NCBI GenBank assembly: GCA_018222835.1
Contig: JAAEZN010000018.1
Location: forward strand, 1-46,987
Direction of reading: 5' to 3'
Source of the DNA: Algicola sp.
GTDB lineage: Bacteria; Bacteroidota; Bacteroidia; Flavobacteriales; Flavobacteriaceae
Length of the DNA stretch: 46,987 bases
The notes under the pieces were generated by a model. It made no database searches, was not told where the DNA came from, and saw nothing but the letters and a program-made list of their open reading frames with translations. Shown here in pieces: positions 42,079 to 46,987 of the stretch (positions are counted from its first letter, which is position 1; each line of letters opens with the position of its first letter). Position numbers and translations under genes: made by a program.

Positions 42079-43335
42079 TTAAAATTTGCGATTAGGATCG
42101 AACGGTTTTATGTCCATAGAAAGTGGTTGTCCAGAAATTAGCTCGGTAACCAACTTGCCCGTAGCTGGCCCTAGGCTCCAACCCATCATGGCATGTCCCG
42201 TAGCTACTATTAAATTATCGACACCTTTGGCTCTACCAATATAAGGGAGGCCATCGGGAGAAACCGGCCTTAGCCCACAGCTTGCCATATTTTTGGCTTT
42301 TTCGGGAACTTGTAATCCTTTATAATATCCCTCTACTCCTTTTGCAATGGCTTCTACCCTTTCCTTGCGAATGGTATGGTTTATACCCGAAAACTCCATA
42401 GTGCCGGCAAATCGGGTAAATCCTTCCATCGGGGTTACTGCAATCTTCTTTTCCATCAATATGGCGGGCATGGAAATGTTGGTTGGCTCCTCCACATTGA
42501 TTCGATATCCTTTACCAGCTTGTAGTGGTAGTTTTAGATTTAATTTTTTGGACAAGTTCGATGTCCAAGAGCCTGCGGCAAAAATAACTTCATCGGCTGT
42601 GTAAGAGGCATTGTTCGTCTTTACTTCGGTGATTTTACCATTGGAAAGGACAACATCAATTACCTCTTCATTTTTATGGATGGTTACATTGGCATTGACC
42701 AGATATTCCACCATTTTTTTCATAATCAACGGGGGCGTTGTGTGCCGATCACATTCCCAAAGCACAGCGCCTTTGGCATTGACCTCTATATTTGGTTCGA
42801 GTGCCGCTAGTTCTTCCTTTGACAATAATTTACCTTCCAATCCCAATTTTTTGGCCTTTTCCACTACCTCCATCTCATGGTCTCTGGCCTCTTCGGTTTG
42901 AAACATCATCAACAAACCTTTGTCCCCGATTTCAAATGCTCCCAAATCACCAGAGGATTGTATCGCTTCATACAGTTCCCTACTCAAAAGATTGATGTCC
43001 CGAATTACCGGCATCGCCGAATCCACCTTAGATCGGGTCGATGATTTTTTAAAATACCATGTCCATTTCATAAACTCGGGGTCCAATCGTGGTTTCATGT
43101 AAAACGGACTGGAGGAATTGAACATATACTTTATTCCTCTCGTAATCATTCCAGGGGAAGCCAGAGAAATAATATGGCTTGGGGTAAGATACCCCGCGTT
43201 CACAAAAGAAGCTCCCGAAGAAATATCGGATTTGTCCAAAACGGTTACCTGATGGCCTTCCTTTTGAAGAAAGTATGCGGTAGATAGTCCTATTATTCCT
43301 CCTCCCACTACTACAACACTCTTATTCTTGCCCAT
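42079..43335 (-). CDS. FAD-dependent D-amino acid dehydrogenase-like oxidoreductase
   Basis: The 418-residue flavoprotein belongs to the DadA/glycine oxidase family. The FAD-binding fold is at the N-terminus (VVVVGGGIIGLSTAYFLQKEGHQVTVLD), ISSGASFVNAGYL follows as in DadA, and the C-terminal FAD segment is CGLRPVSPDGLPYIG with TGHAMMGWSLGPATG. It oxidises D-amino acids or related amines to oxo acids, passing electrons to quinone or oxygen. The ORF extends to 43521, but the extra 62 residues lack family similarity and ATG 43335 opens the FAD fold. A near-match promoter (TAAACTTG, 43344-43351) precedes it. It is divergent from the M28 peptidase gene. No racemase is nearby. Confidence 0.88.
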   Translation of the reverse strand: MGKNKSVVVVGGGIIGLSTAYFLQKEGHQVTVLDKSDISSGASFVNAGYLTPSHIISLASPGMITRGIKYMFNSSSPFYMKPRLDPEFMKWTWYFKKSSTRSKVDSAMPVIRDINLLSRELYEAIQSSGDLGAFEIGDKGLLMMFQTEEARDHEMEVVEKAKKLGLEGKLLSKEELAALEPNIEVNAKGAVLWECDRHTTPPLIMKKMVEYLVNANVTIHKNEEVIDVVLSNGKITEVKTNNASYTADEVIFAAGSWTSNLSKKLNLKLPLQAGKGYRINVEEPTNISMPAILMEKKIAVTPMEGFTRFAGTMEFSGINHTIRKERVEAIAKGVEGYYKGLQVPEKAKNMASCGLRPVSPDGLPYIGRAKGVDNLIVATGHAMMGWSLGPATGKLVTELISGQPLSMDIKPFDPNRKF

Positions 43336-43437
43336 AATACGTACAAGTTTAATAAATCCACTAAAAGAGGACCAAGTTACACAATGGGTTTGATAATGTT
43401 TATCTTGGAATAGTAATTTCTTTCTTAAACTTTTAAC

Positions 43438-43445
43438 TATTTTTG
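43438..43445 (+). promoter_or_regulatory. -7 promoter element before the M28 peptidase
   Basis: TATTTTTG, a full match to TAnnTTTG, 26 bases before ATG 43472. Confidence 0.55.
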
Positions 43446-43471
43446 GAGGATTCAGATAACTTAAAACACAA

Positions 43472-45028
43472 ATGAAGAAATTATCCTTATTGGCCATAGG
43501 CCTTGCCTTTGCCTGTAACACTTCCCAAAAGACGGTTTCGGAAGTAGCAAAAACAAAACCCGTAGCAAATCCCGTCCCTTATGCGGAATCAATTACAGAA
43601 GCCGAACTCAAAGATCATCTGTACACCTATGCCTCCGATGAATTTGAAGGAAGGGAAACTGGCAAGCCCGGGCAAAAATTGGCCGTGGAATACATAAAAG
43701 CACATTATCAATCTTTAAATGTACCTGCCGCACAATCCAATGGCAATTACTTTCAAAAAGTGGCCCTACAAGAAACCAAGGTGCCAAAAGGTAATGTTAC
43801 CTTCAACAACGAAAGCTTTACTTTGGGAGAACATGCCGTAACATTTAGCCCAGCACAAGGTACTTTTAACGAAATTGTTTATGCAGGTTATGGTATAGAG
43901 GATGACAATTATACCGATTACAGCGGAATCAATGTTTCGGGGAAATTGGTGCTCATAAAAGCAGGTGAGCCCAAAAATTCCGACGGTACTTATGTGCTTT
44001 CCGGTAGTTCCGAAAAATCCGATTGGAGCAATATGTCCGAAGCTATGGGGAAAAAATCTACTTTGGCAATGGAAAAAGGCGCCAAAGGCGTATTGTATTT
44101 TGATGCTCAGAATTTTCCGAGATTTAGAGGATATTTTCAATTTATGGAAACCAACAATAGTGGACGTATGCAACTTGCGGAGGATAGTAATGAGAATATT
44201 TTGATTGTTCTGGACGAGAAGGCAGCTACCACCCTGTTCGATAATATTGAAAAAGACCATACGCCAAAAACAATCAGCGCCAACGTAGCATTAAATGTTA
44301 ACGGAAGTAACGACAAAATAGATTCTGAAAACGTGGTTGCTGTTTTAAAAGGTACTGAAAAACCAGAAGAGTATATAGTTATTTCATCCCACTTAGATCA
44401 TATCGGAGTTACAGCAGACGGACAGATCAACAACGGTGCCGATGACGATGGGTCAGGTACTGTGGCGCTTTTGGAAATTGCCCAAGCTTTTAAGCAAGCT
44501 GCCGACGAAGGTAATGGCCCCAAACGTTCCATTGTATTTTTACATGTTACCGGAGAAGAAAAAGGGCTATTGGGCTCTAAGTACTATACCGATGTTGAAC
44601 CGGTCTTCCCTTTAAAAAATACAGTAGCCAACCTCAATATTGATATGATTGGCCGAATAGACCCAAAATATACTGGCTCAAGGAATTATTTGTACCTGAT
44701 CGGTTCCGACAAATTAAGTACCGAACTCCATAATTTATCGGAAGAAATAAACCAGAAGTACACTAACATAGAGTTTGATTACACATACAATGATGAAAAT
44801 GATCCTAACCGTTTTTATTACAGAAGTGATCATTACAATTTTGCAAAGAACAACATTCCGATCATATTCTATTTTAACGGAACACATGCGGACTACCACC
44901 GGCCAGGTGACACACCCGACAAAATAAATTATGACCTTTTGGAAAACCGTTCACGACTTATTTTCCATACAGCATGGGAAATAGCAAACAGACCTAACAG
45001 ATTGGTAGTAGATAAGGCCACGGAATAA
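43472..45028 (+). CDS. M28 family zinc aminopeptidase, lipoprotein
   Basis: The 518-residue product has a lipoprotein signal (LAFACN, lipidated Cys at ~15), a PA (protease-associated) domain insert (about 115-260) and an M28 catalytic domain. Zinc ligands are visible in ISSHLDHIG (His), NNGADDDGSGT (Asp), VTGEEKGLLGS (catalytic and metal Glu), NIDMIGRID (Asp) and THADYHRPGDTPD (His). It should release N-terminal residues from peptides in the periplasm or at the cell surface, in keeping with the peptide-scavenging enzymes elsewhere in the window (oligopeptidase B, M24 peptidase). It is a single-gene unit with promoter and terminator. Confidence 0.93.
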   Translation: MKKLSLLAIGLAFACNTSQKTVSEVAKTKPVANPVPYAESITEAELKDHLYTYASDEFEGRETGKPGQKLAVEYIKAHYQSLNVPAAQSNGNYFQKVALQETKVPKGNVTFNNESFTLGEHAVTFSPAQGTFNEIVYAGYGIEDDNYTDYSGINVSGKLVLIKAGEPKNSDGTYVLSGSSEKSDWSNMSEAMGKKSTLAMEKGAKGVLYFDAQNFPRFRGYFQFMETNNSGRMQLAEDSNENILIVLDEKAATTLFDNIEKDHTPKTISANVALNVNGSNDKIDSENVVAVLKGTEKPEEYIVISSHLDHIGVTADGQINNGADDDGSGTVALLEIAQAFKQAADEGNGPKRSIVFLHVTGEEKGLLGSKYYTDVEPVFPLKNTVANLNIDMIGRIDPKYTGSRNYLYLIGSDKLSTELHNLSEEINQKYTNIEFDYTYNDENDPNRFYYRSDHYNFAKNNIPIIFYFNGTHADYHRPGDTPDKINYDLLENRSRLIFHTAWEIANRPNRLVVDKATE

Positions 45029-45050
45029 CGATAAGCTATTCTTAAGTTTA

Positions 45051-45078
45051 AAAGCTCTTGGAAACAAGGGCTTTTTTT
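45051..45078 (+). terminator. Rho-independent terminator after the M28 peptidase
   Basis: AAGCTCTTG and CAAGGGCTT pair with one G-U around GAAA and are followed by a T-run. Confidence 0.9.
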
Positions 45079-45112
45079 GTTGAAATTCTTGAAAGTAAAA
45101 AATTTGCACATG

Positions 45113-45140
45113 GTCATTCCCAACTTGTTTCGGAATCTCA
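45113..45140. repeat. Possible degenerate intergenic repeat
   Basis: GTCATTCC ... GGAATCTCA with ATTCC/GGAAT as short inverted arms resembles the GTCATTCC-type hairpin repeats found between genes in Flavobacteria. Only one copy is in the window, so this is tentative. Confidence 0.3.
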
Positions 45141-45201
45141 GTATATAGGGAAAATTGAAAATGAAGGCATAAAACAGGTTCAGGTTGACACTAACCCTTT
45201 T

Positions 45202-46920
45202 TTAAAAGCTGTAACTGTGTCCAAATGTTAAAGTCAACTCTTTTGAATTGCCCATTGATAGATTTTTAAACAATTGTATTAGATGTAAATGAAAGTTGTG
45301 CTTCTCTTTCAGTACATAGTTTAGATTCAACCTAAGGTTGGTAATACTGGTTTGGGTCATATTTGATTCACTGGTATTATAAGAAGCGCCAAAATTTGTA
45401 TTCAACGTTTTATCAAAAAATCTTTTGTTCATATTTAGGGTCGGTCCCCAAGTTGTTGAATCTTCAGTACCAATAGTGTTCACGGTTCCATTAAGAGCAG
45501 TGGTAATGTTTAGTTCCTTATTGGGCAGTCCCAAGGTATATGAAACATTTCCATTATGAAATGTTGACGCGTTTCCTAAACGCACCACTCCGTTTTCCGT
45601 ATTGGAAACGTCTGCCAAGGCATAATTCACATTTAGGTTTTGTTGTAATTGCTCCTTTTTAGATGTTATGTAGTTTATGTTGATGTTCGCATTCTGGGAC
45701 AATTGCTTGTAATCTATAAGCTCTAAATCATTATCCAGCAGATTATCATCGTTGATCACATCAAATTGATTCACCTTGGAATTGGTATAAGTGGTAAAAT
45801 TGGAGTATGAGCCAGTTACCGTTAAAACCTCCGAAGCATTATATGTTGCATTTAGAGACCCCACTGCCCGTTTCATTGCACGTTCATTTTGGTTTTTTAA
45901 ATCGTCCCGCTGGTACCCCATACTAAAAGCAAGGTTTAGTTTATTATTAAACAAAACAGTACCGGTGTTTAAAGTGATGTTTTCAAAATCGTTATTGAAA
46001 AAGTAAGCTCCCAAGGTCTCATAGCCCGGAGCAATGCGTTCGTAAGCAACACCCAATGTGGATTTATCAAAACTATACTCCAACCCGGTTCGTAAAGCAT
46101 CAAAATATTGCGTAGAAGCTCTTTTATTTAAGAAAAGTCCAGATAGGCTCCCTGTATTATTAGGCAATGGTTCCGATCGTAAGTCCTGAGTCAAACCTGA
46201 TGTAGCATACGTAACATTTGCTTGCAAGTTTTTCTTAATCTTATAGGAACCTTCAAAACTCAGGACCAAATTTTCCTTTGGACCAATTTCTTGCTCAACG
46301 GGAAGAATACCAATAGAGCGGATATTATCCTTGGCATAAAATGCAATTGCCCCAATTTTGTAAAGTTCTTGCTCGTAACCTATTTTTAGTCCGTACCCCA
46401 TTCGTTGGAAAGCTGGTATGGTCAATTCATCACCATCAAACTCTGTAGCCTTTAATAAACGACCTGCCATTGCACTTACTTTCCATGGTCCATTTGGGGT
46501 GAGCTCTACCCCTCCCCCGGTAAATTGATGGCCATTTAAGGTATAGGGAGAAAAACTCATGGTCACATCACCAATATGTCCTTGAATCCATTTATATTTT
46601 GGATGTAGGCTCAACCTATTTAGATTAAAAGGAAGATTATAATTAAGCTGCTCCCCTTGATTGGAATAGCTATAACTTATGGGCATGCTGAATTGATAGA
46701 TTCCAATATTTAGATTTCCTTGAAGAAAATACGTGAAGGGTTGCCTGCCCATCTCTTGATTGGAATGATAAAAAATACCATTGGCAGAAACTCCTCCTCC
46801 AATTTTAAAGGCCTTTCCCTTCCCGAGAGTTTCCAAATCAATGGTTTGGGCGGATGCAATAGTAATGAAAAAGAAAAATGTAAGCCTGAGCCAAGGTATG
46901 GCCGCTTTTAGAATTGGCAT
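45202..46920 (-). CDS. Outer-membrane beta-barrel protein
   Basis: A 572-residue protein with a signal peptide (cleavage near IASAQ, residue ~25) and dense amphipathic beta strands ending in a C-terminal aromatic strand (TLTFGHSYSF), as expected for an outer-membrane barrel. The N-terminal segment (KIGGGVSANGIFY, PFTYFLQGNLNI, YKWIQGHIGDVTMSFSPYTLNGHQFTGGGVEL) is one I associate with a Bacteroidota family in which this barrel follows a large surface protein gene; any such gene would lie beyond the right edge. No plug or TonB box is visible. Function unknown. Confidence 0.83.
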   Translation of the reverse strand: MPILKAAIPWLRLTFFFFITIASAQTIDLETLGKGKAFKIGGGVSANGIFYHSNQEMGRQPFTYFLQGNLNIGIYQFSMPISYSYSNQGEQLNYNLPFNLNRLSLHPKYKWIQGHIGDVTMSFSPYTLNGHQFTGGGVELTPNGPWKVSAMAGRLLKATEFDGDELTIPAFQRMGYGLKIGYEQELYKIGAIAFYAKDNIRSIGILPVEQEIGPKENLVLSFEGSYKIKKNLQANVTYATSGLTQDLRSEPLPNNTGSLSGLFLNKRASTQYFDALRTGLEYSFDKSTLGVAYERIAPGYETLGAYFFNNDFENITLNTGTVLFNNKLNLAFSMGYQRDDLKNQNERAMKRAVGSLNATYNASEVLTVTGSYSNFTTYTNSKVNQFDVINDDNLLDNDLELIDYKQLSQNANININYITSKKEQLQQNLNVNYALADVSNTENGVVRLGNASTFHNGNVSYTLGLPNKELNITTALNGTVNTIGTEDSTTWGPTLNMNKRFFDKTLNTNFGASYNTSESNMTQTSITNLRLNLNYVLKEKHNFHLHLIQLFKNLSMGNSKELTLTFGHSYSF

Positions 46921-46987
46921 TGTAGGTTAGATTTGGTATGGGTTCTGAATTATGTTTTCATCGTTTTGTTTTGAGGTTGATGTTTGT

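Noticed and set aside
43336-43521. 62-residue N-terminal extension of the DadA-like protein
   Set aside because: It overlaps the divergent M28 gene start, lacks family similarity, and the FAD fold begins right after ATG 43335.

Overview
The window looks like ordinary chromosome from a marine-type Flavobacteriaceae bacterium (Bacteroidota; gene content resembles the Muricauda/Maribacter group, which is inference from content). Evidence: TAnnTTTG -7 promoter elements before many genes, almost no Shine-Dalgarno sites at start codons, Bacteroidota-restricted families (outer-membrane barrel receptor with carboxypeptidase-like domain, CAL67264-type membrane protein, DUF5117 metalloprotease, SPOR-tailed membrane protein), A+T-rich spacers, and a menaquinone pathway. 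I found no tRNA, rRNA, CRISPR, insertion sequence, phage gene or plasmid gene.

Layout. 1-2.6 kb: small membrane protein, CPBP protease, SMR/Gdx exporter, exported protein. 2.65-7.3 kb (minus): an alpha-oxoamine synthase and a cysteine-synthase-like enzyme that together fit the first steps of sulfonolipid (capnoid) synthesis, then a lipoprotein oligopeptidase B. 7.4-13.2 kb: YbaB, threonine aldolase, a large zinc metalloprotease, RF2 with an intact programmed +1 frameshift, and an ArsC-like protein. 13.3-16.4 kb: an exported poly-lysine-tailed protein paired with an outer-membrane barrel receptor. 16.5-18.3 kb: an unlisted 57-residue membrane protein, then fumarase. 18.3-25.6 kb: coiled-coil membrane protein, MBL lipoprotein, exported protein, EttA with a small membrane protein, Gfo/Idh oxidoreductase, acyl-CoA carboxyltransferase. 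25.6-40.4 kb: menaquinone region. 40.4-46.9 kb: esterase, exported protein, amino-acid oxidase-like flavoprotein, M28 peptidase, outer-membrane barrel.

The menaquinone genes lie in three minus-strand groups: menI-menF-menD (followed by DUF2853), SPOR protein-menA-LytTR regulator, and menC-CPBP protease-menE. Together they encode MenF, MenD, MenC, MenE, MenA and a MenI-like thioesterase; menB and a recognisable menH are not in the window. A TPR histidine kinase and the LytTR regulator flank a 533-base non-coding stretch that carries GTTGTGAAAC direct repeats 21 bases apart, the spacing LytTR proteins use.

The points most worth a second look are: (i) several genes whose -7 element ends only 4-6 bases before the ATG, implying leaderless or nearly leaderless mRNAs; (ii) the direct repeats and possible small RNA beside the LytTR gene; (iii) the CPBP protease overlapped on both sides by menC and menE; (iv) the poly-lysine protein/barrel pair; (v) the candidate sulfonolipid pair; (vi) the RF2 frameshift site with its internal SD in an organism that otherwise avoids SD sites.
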